Notes: generated by a model from the letters alone, not told the origin. A stretch of 64,000 nt of DNA from Sphagnum magellanicum (GCA_021904315.1 CM038918.1:13469349-13533348); one strand, 5' to 3'; counted from the first letter of the stretch, positions 1 through 36,371 are shown. Numbers and translations: made by a program.

Positions 1-2490
1 GGGTGAAATGGGTCAAGAAATACAATTAACCACGACTTTTCATTTTTTTCTAATAGGGGCACCCTTTGTTGGAGTATGAAGCCCTCCTTACTTGCCTTTG
101 TTCATTTCTTTCATGTCCTAATGCATAGGAAAAAACATTGATTTGACTACATTAGGTCTATTTTGATTAATTTCATGGGTATAGGTAAGGTTTTAAACTA
201 AAGAAATGTTGTCACTTTTATTATTAAGCATTTGTTTCTAATGAAGCAACAACTATCAACACATAATTGCTGGTGTCAATTCATACATATGCAATAATCA
301 TTTACAAGATCTCAACTCATTTGAACATGTCACTCAAAGTGAAAATGTTGACAATTTAATCAAAGTGATAATGGATGTGTTGATAGAAAAAGGGTGGTCT
401 ATTTGAATTTCACATCAAGCTTGGAAATAGTTTTTTGTCATTCTGTGATAAATAATGGACCAATGGTTTTGGAGTCAATAAGGTTGATGATTTCAAGGTT
501 AGCACATTTATTTTATTTTTGCTAATTATTTTTTTATTTCTTGTTGTCTCTTTAATGTGTCACAAAAAATGTTTTTTGTGGCACCTAATATTCAAATTTA
601 AGAGAAAATGAAAAATGCAATAACAAAACAAATGAAGAATCATCAATCCATTCACATGGAGGGAATCCACCACATGAACCACCACACCAACCTTGTTGTT
701 CAATCTTTGTGTCATTTGCTTATGGTGTCCAATTTTTTAAAACCTTCTTTTACTAAATTTTGTATGGTTCTTCTCTCCCACAGTTTGAAAAAACACAATG
801 CACATTTAGTTTACTAAGTTGGTTATTAAATTAGCAAAAATAAACTAAAGAACATAAAGACTAAATGGATAAATATGTTGTTTTCAACAACAACAAAAAA
901 AATGTTAAAACAAAGGTCATTGCACTATATTGTCATAAGGTCATAATTACTATGGAAGCACAATGACAAAAAAATAAATAATAAATAAGTACCTTGTCAA
1001 GGTTCAATGTAAAATATGAACAAAACTAATCATAAAAATGTTGAACATTGAATTTTTTAGTTACATTTGGTCAAATTTTTATTTTATTTTTCATTATTAT
1101 TCATTATTTTTTCAATTTTCCTTTTTTCAATAAAAATTAACTTATTTATTTAATTGCAAGTAATTGTGATTACTTTTATCATGTGGACCAAGGTTTTTTT
1201 TTTTCCAAATTTTTCAAGTAGGTTCACTAGGAAAAATATCTAACATCAATTATCCTTAAAGGATAAAAACATGGTTAGGTGGTTTGTTTTTTACATTTTA
1301 AATAGTCCACATCTTATATTAGCTAAAATTTCTTACTATCATAATAATTACAAATTTTTTAATTATCCACTATATTTTTACTTAAGAATAAATATGCCAC
1401 CTTATAAATATCATTACACATATGATTGGTCCCAAAACTCATGTGAAAGCTTAGATATTTCAATGTGAAATGAACTACAAATGATAAAAAATGTCAAAAT
1501 TCATGACATTAAAATTAATTATTTCTTAGAAATATTGTGCAAGTTTTAATGCATTGTATTATTAAATTCTTAATTGATGATAACATTTTCAATTATTATT
1601 TTGAAATTATTTTGACATAATTTTTTAATCTACATTATTCATTTTATTGTGTGACAAATATAGTGTTATCAATTCAAAAATCCATTATAATCCAATTTAT
1701 GTTATAAATACATTCATATTTTTTAATATCATTCCCACTAAAGTTTATTGGAATATGGATTTTTTAAAATAACAATATTAATGTCAAATATGACTTTACA
1801 TTTTAAGTTCATCTACAATATTTAAAAACACTTTAATTTATGAAGATTATATATAAGAATGTTACTTTAAAAACACAGATAAAGATAAAGATTTGTCATC
1901 CTTCAAACATGAAAAAGAGATAGAAAGAAATGGCAATGGGTGATGATGGAGCTTCCACAAGTGTAAAAGAACTACAGCAGATGAAACGAACAAGGGATGA
2001 AGAAAGGTTTTGAAGCACAAGGTCTTAATCTAGGAAATGTTGTTACTTTATGATGGAGCTCCTTGACCTCGATAACCACAACTGGGCCTGCCATCACTAA
2101 TGAGCTCCTACAACGACAAAAAAAGTTTCATCCTTTTTTTTTGTGGGGGGCTACTTGGGGTTTTGCTTCCTTGGCTTTGGGGGTTTTTTTTTAAGGTTTT
2201 AATTGGAGAAGATTCATTGCGTTGTGATAATTACTATGTTATTTATTTATTTTATTTTTATGTAAGATGGCTCCTTCTTTGCGTCCCTTGTTAGTTCGAG
2301 CTACCTTTTGTCTTCTTTGTTCTAATCTTTACAGTTTAAATAGCCTCTCAAGGCATGTCCAGAGTGCTCACCCTCTTGCTAACCTCATTCCCCAAGCTAG
2401 CCAAGTTGATTTTTTTTTGTAAGTGTCCTCCCCTCCTATGTTTCTCCTTGGTTTTATTTGTTTTATTTCTTGGGGTTGGCTTTGAACCCA
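1..2490. other. AT-rich intergenic DNA, no gene seen
   Basis: The stretch is strongly AT-rich with many homopolymer runs. The longest open frames are below 70 codons, have biased low-complexity composition, and resemble no family I recognise. The segment from about 1930 to 2060 is somewhat richer in GC and purines but has no supportable coding frame. Confidence 0.6.
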
Positions 2491-2499
2491 ATTTAATTC

Positions 2500-5420
2500 C
2501 ATTTTGGGGTTGTTTGAGTTGAGTTTCGCGTCCCCTTGTTTATTTCATAAAATCCTTCAAGCCATCCAAGACGATGTCAAACATGCTTTTCACTTACCTT
2601 TTGACCAAATTGCCCGAGACCCGACAAACAAGTTAGCTCGGTACATATTCTTCATATTGCCATGTTGGTGTTTGTGTTATACTCGAGGTGGTTGTTCAAA
2701 TCAACGAAAGGTTTATGCTCGCCTCAAGAGGTTTTTAACAAACAGTTGGTCTTCCCTTCAAGAGGAGTCTTCACATGCCTCTTATGTCCATTCATGGGAG
2801 GACTCTTTGACCATTCGTCTTTGTCAATATCTAAATTTAGGGAGAGCTAATGAATACAATTGTGCTACCAGAACTCTCCAACCCATGACGCTAGTTATTT
2901 TTTCGAAAGACACTATTGCTGCCCTATGTTAGTTACAACGCCCTCCTTCAGACCTTAACCTTCCACCTATTTTTTACTATCAACCTTAGCACATTTTTGT
3001 CCTAGATAGGACTATGTTTACCTAAGCCTTAACCACTACTCCCCATTTGTCTTCAGGTGGGTTTTTTAGGATGGTATATGAACATCTTTCAAAATGTTTC
3101 AGACCAGAGGACCCATCCTCAAGGCTTTTAGAATTATTCTAGGTTATTGTTGATGTTATTCATGGGGATATCCTTAAGTCAAAGGCCATAATGCTAAGGG
3201 CCAACGGATTGTTGGCAATGGCAAAGGACATTGGTGGTCTTCATCTAATGTTGTGGGCGAAATTTTTTTCGACTTATTAATCACTCCATTATCTTACAAC
3301 TTTGAGGGTTGTTTCAAGAGCACCTATTCCCACACTAGTTTGGAGTTTCAACCTTTCAAGGCTATGAGGCCATCCCTTTTGGCATCCAAGCCCTCTTCAA
3401 CCTACACCCTGCTTAGGTCATGATGCAGGTCGACATCAAAAATGCCTTTAATAACATTTCCCAAACTATTATTTTTAGAAAATCGTGTGATGTCGGGGGG
3501 CCTTTAGCAAGCATTATCCCCTTTACTAGGTTCTTTTATGGCATTCATTCTTCTTTTTACTACTAGCATGGGTGGCATGTGGAGGGGATCACCATTACTG
3601 AGTCATTTTCAAGCATGAAGCAAGGTGACTCCCTAGGAGGTCTTTTATTTGTTTTGACCCATTATCGAACTCTACTAGAAACCATCTTACGAGCCCCTAA
3701 CTACGTTTTTCCATCCTTAACAAATGATACCCACATTGTGGGGCCTTCAAATGAGATAACCCGTGATTTTGACCACCTTTGTATTCAATTAGCCCTAGTT
3801 GGGCTTAAGGTCAAAGTGTCAAAATGCAAGCTTTGGAGTCCATCAAGGATCTTGTTAAGCATAAAAATTCCTCAAGGCTACACCCTAGTCACAGATGATT
3901 TATGCATTTTAAATGTGCTATTGGGTTCTCAGGACTTTGCTACACATTTTTTAGATGAGGTTTTATCTCAAAACATGGTGCGTGTTGACGATCTTCCTCT
4001 CCTAGGAGACACCCAAGTTACTTTGTGCATTTTGTTTTCATGTGTAATTCGTTGACCTTCAAACGAACAATACCTCCTTCTTCCTTCTTGTCTCTTTTGG
4101 TGGGTTTTGACGAGAGAATTATGTGAATATGTAAGGACATTATGGGTCCAAGATAGTGGGAATCTTTTTAGGTCCCTTTAGCAAGCCATTAGGCTCAACT
4201 ACCGATATCCTTTAGCAATATAGGCCTTCTCTCTTTTGAGGATTGTGCCCCATTTATTTTCTAGGGAGTTGGGTTCTAGTGGTTCTGTATTTGTGTTTTA
4301 GGTTTCATATTTTTAATAAACCCGTTTTGGAATAGTATGTTTCTCAAGTTGAGGGGGGCCCACACCTATTTCGGTTTTGTTTACATGCAACGTGAAATGG
4401 CCTTCTTCCTACATTTAAGGATATGCACCTTTCTTTTGAAAATCTAGTAATTATTAGCACCCTAGGTCTATAAGCATTTTTTATGGACTTCCACCATAAC
4501 ACATCCTTTAGGTTTATCTTAGAAGATGATTCCATTTCCTCAACATCCAAAGCCCGCATTCGTTTTTGTTTGGGCAACGAAGGTAAGGCTATGGTTGGTT
4601 GTTATGCCATCTATTTGTTTGTTTACATCACACACTTTACTTTCACCTCAGCATTGTATTTTCATTTTGGTTTGATTAGCCCTTGGCATTTAGTATTTTC
4701 ATGTGTGAATCTGGACATGGGTTAGATGCATTTGGCACGCATTTAGCTTGTTGTTCATTTGGAGGTCAACAAATAGCCACACATGACACCATCTGAAACG
4801 CCATGTATGCCTTCGTTCAAAAGAGTGGGCACATTGTATGGAGAGAGCGATGGTATGCCCTTATGTCAAAAGTTTCATTATGAGTCGATCTTTACATGAT
4901 TCGAAAGGACCAAGTTTTCATTGTCAGTGTGGTGGTTACTAACCCAAGGAGGGAGATGATGGCTTTCAATGTCATTACTCGACTAGCAAGTGCAACTATG
5001 GAACTTAATGTCATTACTAAGATCCGCAAGTATAAAGGGCTTCATGAAGGGCACCATTTTATTTTGATGGCCATGGAGGTGCATGGCACATTCGAACGTG
5101 ATATGGATTGTTTTATCAAGGAGTGTGCCCATCTTTTCCATGATAGACAATTAAAAAGTCATTTGTCCTTATTTTTTGAATTCAATTTTTCAAGCAGCAT
5201 GTTAATATTGCCCTTTAGCGTGTTTTAACCTCTATTATAAAAAGGAAGATTGCATTGGCAAGTGATGCATGTTCTAAACCTCCCATTATTATTAGATCTC
5301 ATGATTTGCATACTGGTGACATTAAAAGGGTCATGGGTGAGATAGCTTCCTACCATGAAAAGGATTATCTTTCTCCCTTTTTTTTTTGGTTCCTGCAGGT
5401 TACTCATTTTTTGGCCTTTC
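2500..5420 (+). mobile_element. decayed LINE-like retroelement (reverse transcriptase relic)
   Basis: The plus strand carries pieces of a reverse transcriptase in several frames, with many stops. The clearest block is 3579-4055, where SMKQGDSLGGLLFVLTHYR is the QGDPLGG-type motif and SLTNDTHIVGP sits where the catalytic ADD motif (F/Y-x-DD class) belongs, so the active site is degraded. Just upstream, around 3420-3500, VDIKNAFNNIS is the conserved D-x-x-(K/N)AFN motif of the first catalytic aspartate. Open block 2504-2932 (142 codons) resembles the N-terminal part of the same family. The block at about 4890-5400 (ETYG-like region in related elements) would lie C-terminal to the RT, where early-branching LINEs (R2/CRE/NeSL type) keep a restriction-like endonuclease; that assignment is inference. 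No LTRs or integrase motifs were seen. The copy is clearly dead. Class assignment is moderately sure; the RT itself is sure. Confidence 0.75.
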
Positions 5421-5519
5421 TTTGGCCTTCCCTCTTTGTTTCCCCTATAATGGTTTTGGCCATTATTTTTTTATTCTATTTTTTATTATTGTGTCCTTTA
5501 AAAACACTATGATTGTGAT

Positions 5520-7129
5520 AAACCAAATAATCCCCTTAATTGTGTTTTCACTTTAAATGGTGAATGTCTTAGATGGGCTATAAATTATTTACAAATGTGT
5601 TATTAGAAATGACAACCTAAAGAATGTTTAGGTTTAGATGTTGCTAATTAATTATTTTTATTTGGAAAAATGGTGAAAAAATCTTTTTAAATCACAAAGT
5701 TTTTTCGTTTTTCTTCATTTCTAAAAAAACAATTTGCCAAGTTGCAAAATTTCATCACAAAAAAAAAAAATTAGTATGGAATTTTTATAAAATACATAAT
5801 TATCTCACAATATATTTATGTTATTAAAGTTGAGCTTGACATAAATGTATTGCCACAACAATTAAACTTATGTAACTATTAAGCTTGATTTTAAATTCGA
5901 TCTCAAAGTTGGTTTTGAATTTTAAGAATTCTTGAAAATTTCCAAATTCAAATATTTCACTAAAATTTCATTCTATAATGATTTTTTTTAAAATTCTCAT
6001 AAACACTCCTTAAATTCAATAGTGTTAATATGTACCAAAAAATTGTGATTAATGTTTAATATCTCATGTTTTGAAATGTCAACATAAATTGGTGTTGAAA
6101 TTTTTGGATTTCCTTATATATCAACAAACATGATATATTATGAAAACATATGGATAAGTTTGACATCAATTTAATGAATAAAATATATTTAGAATTACTT
6201 TTAAAACAATGTAATCAATGTACAATTTTAAAAGATTTGAATATATATATATATATATTTATTTATTTTTTTTAATAAATGATTAACATAATAGTATAAT
6301 GAAACTTTTTTTGGGGTCATAAATTTTTCTTATAAAATATTTCAACTTATAAATCATGGAATCAAAATTATTTTCCATGAATAACCAATCCTCTTTTACC
6401 ATGTCAACATGATTAACCAACCCATGATAAACCAACCCATTTTTTTTTAAAGGTTTCACCTGGGAGAACATCATTGGCTTTTTATAGTGTGATTGCACCT
6501 ACTTTTGTTTTTGAAAGATTTTGATCATGATCATGCATCATTTTGTTCTTTCAAAAAAAAATCTTGTCTTTTTTTAACATAGTTTGTCAAGCCTAGAAAA
6601 AATTGATTCTAGGCCCGTTATTTTGGAAATATTTTCCCCCCACCTCTAGGCCATTTTAAAACTTTAACATTGATTTGTCCAAAAATTGGCTATCACTTTA
6701 TTTGCATGCATGTTATATGTTTTGTTCAACATATATTCCATAAAGGACACTTTGAAATAGTTTGAAGGTAAGAAATTGTTACTTTAATTTTTTTTTCTTA
6801 ATTTATTTATTAATAGTAGGTTGACTCTTTCCCCATGCTTAGGTTTTACCTTTTATAAAGCATAAGACATAGATTATCATGAACTTAAACATACTAAACA
6901 TAGGAAAACACAAGGTGAACAAGGGGAGAGTTCTTAGGCCTCATCTTCAACAATGGGATCCTTTTAAGTGTAAGGTCAATCTAAAATCCTCCCATTTTTA
7001 AGGAGTAAATGTAATATCTCTTTTTTTTCTTGAATAAGGATATTAAAAAATGTAAAGTGAGCTTCAAAATATGCTAAAAATTTCCTCCAAATGTTTTACT
7101 TGTAGGTTAATGCCTTGCAAGTAAGGCAA
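5520..7129. other. AT-rich intergenic DNA, no gene seen
   Basis: Very AT-rich sequence with a (TA)n run at about 6241-6258 and many A/T homopolymers. No open frame has convincing coding character. Confidence 0.55.
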
Positions 7130-7745
7130 TACATTATCATAGCCTAGGATTTGTTTCCACATTAACAAAATGAGCAATGTTTTTCTTTTTTCAAAAAATT
7201 AATTCATTTTTAAAATTTGAAATTATTGAATTTTTCATGATTTATTATGATATTGTCACATGAGGAGTGAAATTATTCTGAGTGTGGCCTATGATAATTA
7301 TGATGATTTTCAACATGTCAACTTCATATTTTCACAAAAATTCATTTCATTAGATTGAGGATTATTTAATGACGAAACTAACCTTAGGGTAAGGTACTTC
7401 CCATAACACGGGGTGTGTCACATTGTAGCCTTGCTATTTACATTTTAAAATATTTTAAGGCAAAAGAAGAATTATCAAAACTCAAATATTTCACCATGCA
7501 AAAATATAATCTTCAAAAAATCCTCCAAAAAAAACCAAATTCCTTCAAGATATTATAACTCCATAATTAATCTCAAGTTTCAACACAAATCAAAATATCA
7601 TCTTTCAAAAATCCTCATATAAAAAATAAAATAAAAATAGACCTATTATTATTACCTAGGGGCCAAAATCCCTTAAGCTACTATACTCTATAATGAATCT
7701 AAACACAATATCCTTGCCTTCTTGGTAGGCAAGGCCAATAAATGA
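7130..7745 (-). repeat. dispersed repeat 'A-B', inverted copy upstream of the gene
   Basis: Read on the minus strand, 7745-7484 (part A) matches plus-strand 36893-37145, including the shared strings TATTGGCCTTGCCTACCAAG, TAGTAGCTTAAGGGATTTT and TTTTTGCATGGTGAAATATT. Minus-strand 7425-7130 (part B) matches 36372-36655, including ATATGAAGTTGACATGTTGA and AAATGAATT. The two copies lie in opposite orientation about 29 kb apart on either side of the BCHC gene. The parts are in permuted order: A then B here on its own strand, B then A downstream. About 60 bp between A and B begin TGTGACACACCCCGTG, which looks like the 5' edge of a retroelement LTR, but no internal domain is present. The class is therefore open and the copies are old. 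Confidence 0.7.
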
Positions 7746-8099
7746 GATAGGCTTGTATGGTGGTGGGAAAAGGAACAATCATGGATGTCATGTTTTAGGA
7801 CTATGTGAGGATCATCCACAACACAAATTAATGGAATTTGATTACATCTTAGAAAGGAAAATAAAAGAATTACAAATATTGCTATATTGTGACAATCTAT
7901 CGAAACCTTTTGTCTAAATATGATAATTACATTAAAATAATTCCTCAAAATTTGGCAATTTTGACACATTTTCTTTCAAAAATCCTTTGTGTGAATTACA
8001 CTAAATTAACTTTTTGTTGCCAAGTGATGAAAATTTCCCAAGAAAATATATGATGTCATAGATATAGATAAATAGTAGTATTATTATTATTATTATCAA

Positions 8100-8710
8100 T
8101 TTTTTTTCTTTTAAAAAAATCTATAGCCAAAACAATGATCGTTGATAAAAAGATGTGAAAAAAAGTGGTGATCATCTTTAGGAAAATTTATCCAAATCTA
8201 TCTATAAACCAAATAAGAAATTTCTACTTTTTAAAAAAAATACTTTTGGCTATTGAAAACCTCCAAAATCACTTCATTTTCAAATCTTTTAATTTTCAAT
8301 TTCTCTTGTTCGCAAGATTTTGCCAGTTTTTTTTTTTTTTAAAGGCGAAGTTTGGCTGCATCACAAAATTCATTTAAAAAACACTGGTGCCAATCAGAGG
8401 GTTTTTTTTTTCATATTTGTGAATGTGGCTGAACTGGTAATCATCCATAATAAATTTTAGCCAAATTTGGCTATAAAGAGGATATGAAAGTAAAGCAGTT
8501 AAAAATTCCTTCACATTAAAATTCCTTCACATACTAGAACCCAATAAAGAAATCTGCTGATTTTTTTTTATCTGTAGAAATGTGGCGACAAGAATCCACA
8601 AAAAAAACACAGTTTTTTTTTTAACGCATTTTGAAAATTCTTTTTCTTTTCTTTTTTTTTTTGGCTAAATTTAGCGATTCTAAATTTAGCCAAAAAAAGG
8701 AGGGGGAGAA
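8100..8710. repeat. TAGCCAAATTTGGCTA dispersed repeat cluster (gene-proximal copy)
   Basis: Several fragments of one short repeat family lie here in both orientations. 8415-8480 reads TTTGTGAATGTGGCTGAACTGG and then TTTTAGCCAAATTTGGCTAT. 8340-8375 is an inverted partial copy, whose reverse complement reads GAATTTTGTGATGCAGCC. 8655-8692 carries facing GGCTAAATTTAG and CTAAATTTAGCC. The same family occurs downstream of the gene at 38868-39240 and, inverted, at 40795-40870. It is probably a small MITE-like or foldback repeat. No transposase is visible. Confidence 0.6.
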
Positions 8711-8719
8711 AAAAAATTT

Positions 8720-9976
8720 TAAAAAAAAATCGTGGTGCCAATCATAGACTTTGCAACAAGAAGCAAACCCTAAAAACGTCCCTCACACTAAAACTTCCGA
8801 TCAATCCTTGCTTTTAAGAACTCTTTGTTTGCTGCTCTTTTGGTTGCATGCGAAGTTAAGAGCTGAACTCATCATGATCGACATGATCCGGCAGCAATCC
8901 TGTTGCACATGTTATTTTCAAGCTCTCTGTGTAGCGGCGTCATCCTCGTGGTGGTGTTGCCGGATTGCTGCTGGAGTCAACAAGTTGGCTGCTACTGTTG
9001 CTGCTGCTGATGTTACCTGTTGAACAAAGACACTACTTTCTTTACTGTAAGAGAGTTCTGTTTCTGACCTGAAATGGGTACTAGTTATTAGTACCCAACA
9101 AATTCAAAAATTATGTGAAGACAAATAAGAAGAAGAAGAAGATTGGATCATCTTATAATTTGGTTGGGCATCTTCAACAGAAATGACCTACCTCATTTTG
9201 CATCGGAACTTGCTACTGTGGAGTCATACTTAGCATGCACCTTTGTGGTGATTTTGAACTCCATAAAGACCTAACCAATAAACCCTAATCTCCCCCCCAC
9301 CCCCACCTCTCCATGGTATTTGTGTTTGTTGTTGATGATGTAATTATATTAGGGTATGAGATGAGAGCTTCGTGTGATCATCATGATGGGTGTTGTTGTA
9401 ATTTCTCATTTTATAAGTAACTATAACAGCATTGGCTTTTATGATGTCACTGGTAACAACCTGGCCCAAATTTCTCAATGAATTTTGTGTGCAAAAGAAA
9501 AAATGGGGGTCTTTTTCTTCCCCTTCTCTTCCCCACTTCTCCACACCTAACAGCAAGCTTTGTATGTATGTATGGAGGGATAGATGGCTGTTTGGAAGAA
9601 CGTTCAGATTTCATGGATCTTACCCAAAAGAAAAAAAAGGCTCGGGTTCATACCCTAATTTTTGTTTTTGATCAAGCCAGTACCCTGACAGTTGTGGGTT
9701 TTAAATCCACTAGCAGCATGCATGCAGGAGTTTGCCAAATATTCTGAACCCAGATCTTATAATTGTTTGGCTATTCAGTCAAGCAATTGTTTGGAGGCTA
9801 GGTGATTGTAAGTCATTCTAGGAAGATTTCATGAGTTGAAGCCGTGCAAGTTTGTTTTTCCTGTCTTATTTTTGGGGTGACTACCGATTGTGCTATTTTT
9901 TCTCTGATGGACAGGGGTGGTGGTATCTACAGGACTGCCCGTGAAGAGTGGGAGGAAGGAGGGAAGCTGGAAGACA
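8720..9976 (+). promoter_or_regulatory. probable promoter / 5' leader region of the BCHC gene
   Basis: Base composition rises sharply in GC here compared with the AT-rich DNA before it, and it precedes the first coding exon in the same orientation. No TATA box can be assigned with confidence. A good splice acceptor (pyrimidine run at 9895-9904, then CAG at 9912-9914) lies just before the proposed start codon, and the frame stays open from 9915 to the ATG at 9977. An upstream 5' UTR or coding exon is therefore likely somewhere in 8750-9850; GTAAGAG at about 9048 is one possible donor. A 9-bp-arm inverted repeat (TGGGTACTA, 5-nt loop) lies at 9075-9097. Confidence 0.45.
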
Positions 9977-32941
<22,965 letters not shown>

Positions 32942-33685
32942 TACCCAAGCTTTTATTCAGTTCTAATGAGGGGGCAGATGCCCCTCTTTTACAGTTAGGT
33001 GTAGGAAGCAGAAGTAGCTTTGTGAAATCCACTGTAGACAGTTATGTAGTAGGAGAATGCAGGTTGGATTGGATGCAAATAATCAGTGGACCATGTTGAT
33101 ATTCAACATGGGGTAGTGTGCATACAAAGTTGTACAATTATTGCTGTCAGCTTGCCTCAACATTGAAATTTTACCACCTGCTGATTGATTTTGCATACAA
33201 ATGTTTTAGTCCATGCCACAAGAATCTGTCAAAGGGAGTTTAAAGGACCAACAAGTAGGAATCCAAGATTGAAGGTCTGTACAAGGTCCATTGAATAGGA
33301 TTTGTATACAAGTAGGTCTCAATTTCAAACTAAACATCAATCATACAATGTGTTAGCACTCTTGGAGGGCATCAAGTAGATGTCTGCATGGTGTAAGCAT
33401 ATCATTTGAGCAATATTTGCTGAACTCTGTTGTTGTCTTCATTTGGCTTCATCTCTTGTCTATTAAAGGTTGGATATATGTAAATGGTGGTTGGAACTCT
33501 TTAGGGTGTAAAACTTTTTTGGAATGGAATAGCCTTGATACACACAGACTTTGTCAGCATGGATATCACAATGGCACATTAGCTATTGTATGCCAGAAAT
33601 TTTTTGATGGATAACTATTAACTAGATTATGGAGAGCTTTCTCTGCAATCTCATAGATAAGACATTCCAGTACACTGTCCCAAAT
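32942..33685 (+). other. 3' untranslated / downstream region of BCHC
   Basis: This region follows the stop codon in GC-intermediate DNA with no further coding frame. No canonical AATAAA was found, so the poly(A) site is unplaced. The shift to more AT-rich sequence is gradual. Confidence 0.4.
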
Positions 33686-33751
33686 CAATGGACTAGTAGG
33701 CCAGGAATTCTACCTAGGCAACACAAGAATTCCAGGCCTACTAATCCATTG
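33686..33751. repeat. 25-bp-arm inverted repeat (stem-loop) downstream of BCHC
   Basis: Arms 33686-33710 and 33727-33751 pair at 23 of 25 positions across a 16-nt loop. The left arm begins CAATGGACTAGTAGGCC. It lies about 745 nt after the BCHC stop codon. It could be a microRNA-like foldback, a small MITE or a 3' end structure; the sequence alone does not decide. Confidence 0.75.
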
Positions 33752-34194
33752 CTACAGGCCTACGCAACAATTCAAGAAGTAGACTTGGGTATGTGCTTGC
33801 AATGATCAAATGCATATTGTGGGTGGAATGTGGATCTGAACTTTCAAAGTAGATAGTAGAAGTGTACAATTTAGGTGTAGAATGTAGATGTGTATAAAAA
33901 TTTGACACATGCTAGCTTGTCAATGTGTTAGGCAATATAGATGAATAACTAATAAACATATGGCATGACTTCATCATACACATCAACAATTTGCTAGTCA
34001 TTTGTCTTGCAACAAACATGCCACATGGCACCCACATATAAGCAATTTTGTTAGTCATCTCAATTACAATAGCCGTGTCACAATAGACATCTCAAAATAG
34101 AAATGCCATTCGGTAGTCATGTTAGCTAGGCATTTAGTCATTTAGTCAAAATAGACATTAACATTTCAATGGGTTGTTGCATATTGTTGTGCAA

Positions 34195-35200
34195 GATTTG
34201 TCAAATCTACCAATTCATATGGCTAAGTTAGAAAATGTATTACAAGCATTGTATGCTAATTTCTCCAATTCCCCTAAGCAACATTTAGAATCCAATAAAC
34301 TAGTTGAAATCATGGAAACAAAAGGATTTAAGATTTTGTGAAATGTCAAGACTCAATGGATATTAATGTTGGAGCTTGAATGTTGAGTAGAGTACAAGGC
34401 GTCGATAATCAAGTTGTCATAGGATAGTGCTTCAATTGCTCAAAGGTTGAACCTTGATTTACTTTGTCATCTCCACACATTGCCTTGTTTTGTTTGTTAC
34501 CATTATTGGAGGTAATCAATTCCTTATTAAGTTTGCATAGGGGAGGTAATGTCTTCATATGTGATTTTGTAGCCATTGTAAACATGTATCAAATTAACCT
34601 TTTATGATGTACTCTAATCTTGCATCTAGCTACCAATGTGAACAATTCAAAAAGTTTTGTGATGTGGTGGAAAACATTTCTACCACAATCACCCAAAATT
34701 GGCTTATTGATCTCAACAATGTTACAAAACACTTATATTTTGCATAGTTGTTCACACTTATCCAACTCATATTTTCAAACAACTATTGGGGCTAGCTAGC
34801 ATGTGTGCATAAATGTTTTTTTGGCATCCATTATGCAAGTGAAAGGCCAATGTTCTATTGTAACTAACATGCTTGTCATTGAATTGTAAAGACGGATCCT
34901 AGATTTTGAGTTGTTGAATACCCTTGTCATTGTGTATCCACAATTTTGGATGTAACCTAATATTCTTGCATATTGTTATCATCAAGAAGCATTATTGTGA
35001 AACAAAGAGGATAAAATTCTCATTGCTACAAGTTGCAAAACCTTGAGTGTTAACCTCTTGGATTTGCATATGTGCATGTTTAAGCTCACCATGAAAGCAC
35101 AAGCATCAAAGGCCACGGCTGATCCATTTGATAAATATCAATTGATCAAGTTGTGAGTTAGAATAAGCAAAAGTGACTTGTTTACTCAACAACTAAGTGA
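34195..35200 (+). mobile_element. hAT-like transposase relic
   Basis: From 34207 one frame reads AKLENVLQALYANFSNSPKQ, then VEIMETKGFKIL, a stop, and NVKTQWILMLEL. This matches the widespread hAT-type transposase block 'LVEIMETKGLKILRNVKTRWISMLEPL'. Further degraded pieces follow in shifting frames to about 35.2 kb. There are multiple stops and frame changes, no terminal repeats could be matched, and the copy is dead. Confidence 0.65.
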
Positions 35201-35940
35201 GCACTTGAAATTGACTAAGATTGTCATTGTGTCAATGCTTAGATCTATAGAAGATGAATGCATTTTTTTCACACTTACATTCATGAAAGATAAATCATGC
35301 AACTAGTTGAAGTAGCTCTTTAACAACCAATTGTCACCATGTTTGTATAAGAATTCTTTACTCATGAAAACTTCCCTTATCATGAGGTTATTACAACTTG
35401 AAAGGATCAAAAAGTGCGGATTGGTGATGCCACTTAGTAGGTTGTGTTTTTTTGTGTCTAGGTGTTTATATTTCCATAATATAACCAAGTCTAGTAATTA
35501 TGTTTGGTTTCACATGAGTTTTACTAACATTTGGGTGTGGTGGTGAGACTTTGAGTTGCATTGGCCAAAGTATGAAATCCAATGGTGTCCAACTCTAGCT
35601 CAAAGTATTAATGTTTAGTTTCTAAGTTTGAACTGTGTAGGCATCAATGTTTCTTTTTTTCTGTTTGATTGTAGCCAGATTAATCTCCCTCCTTTTGAGC
35701 AATTGAGCCACATTATGCACTAGTTTGTTTATATGGGTGCCAATTGGACTTACTTCAAGTTATGAATTGAGTTGACATCTAATGTGCATAGGTGTACATT
35801 GCTTCAAGCTCCGACTTATGCACGAAGAGCTTCTTGAAGGAAGTTCTGAGGAGAAGGAACAACTTTTTTTTTCCTTGTGAGGCAGACCACCATGATTTGA
35901 AGAACACTGCAAAGGAAGCTTCTGAACTCTGGAGCATTGG

Positions 35941-36070
35941 GCACATGCTCTAAACCCTAAACCCATGAATTTTTTTTAAAAATCAAAGCTTATGGACATG
36001 CTCTAAACCCTAAACCCATGATTTTATTTTATTTTATTTTAAATAGAAGCTTATGGACATGCTCCAAATG
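35941..36070 (+). repeat. tandem duplication of about 52 bp carrying telomere-like motifs
   Basis: GACATGCTCTAAACCCTAAA-type sequence occurs at 35943-35964 and 35995-36017, each followed by CCATGA, an A/T-rich run and AGCTTATGGACATGCTC. A third partial copy ends at about 36070. Each full unit holds two CCCTAAA motifs. Confidence 0.85.
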
Positions 36071-36371
36071 GATAGTGGGAACTTCTACAGTTGGGTTAGG
36101 ATGCACCACTCCCTCCAATACTAGAAAAATGTCACATGGTCATTGTGCAATAAATAGCCAGCCACATCATCATCCCACATGGGAGGTCAAGTCTTGAACT
36201 GGGAAACAATGGCCAAAAGACTATCCATGTGGCAGATGATGTCACAATAGGGTAATCTACTTTCTCCTCCATAATGTTTTGGTCTCTCCACAGATGTCCA
36301 GGATCTGCCTGCATGCACACAACAAGTTGGGTGCACCAGGGGTCCCAGACTAAAAAATGAACCAAATTAGC

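Noticed and set aside
8751-9023. 90-codon plus-strand frame upstream of BCHC as a separate small gene or first coding exon
   Set aside because: It lacks an ATG at its start, ends in a stop before any good donor, and resembles no family. It is better explained as 5' leader sequence.
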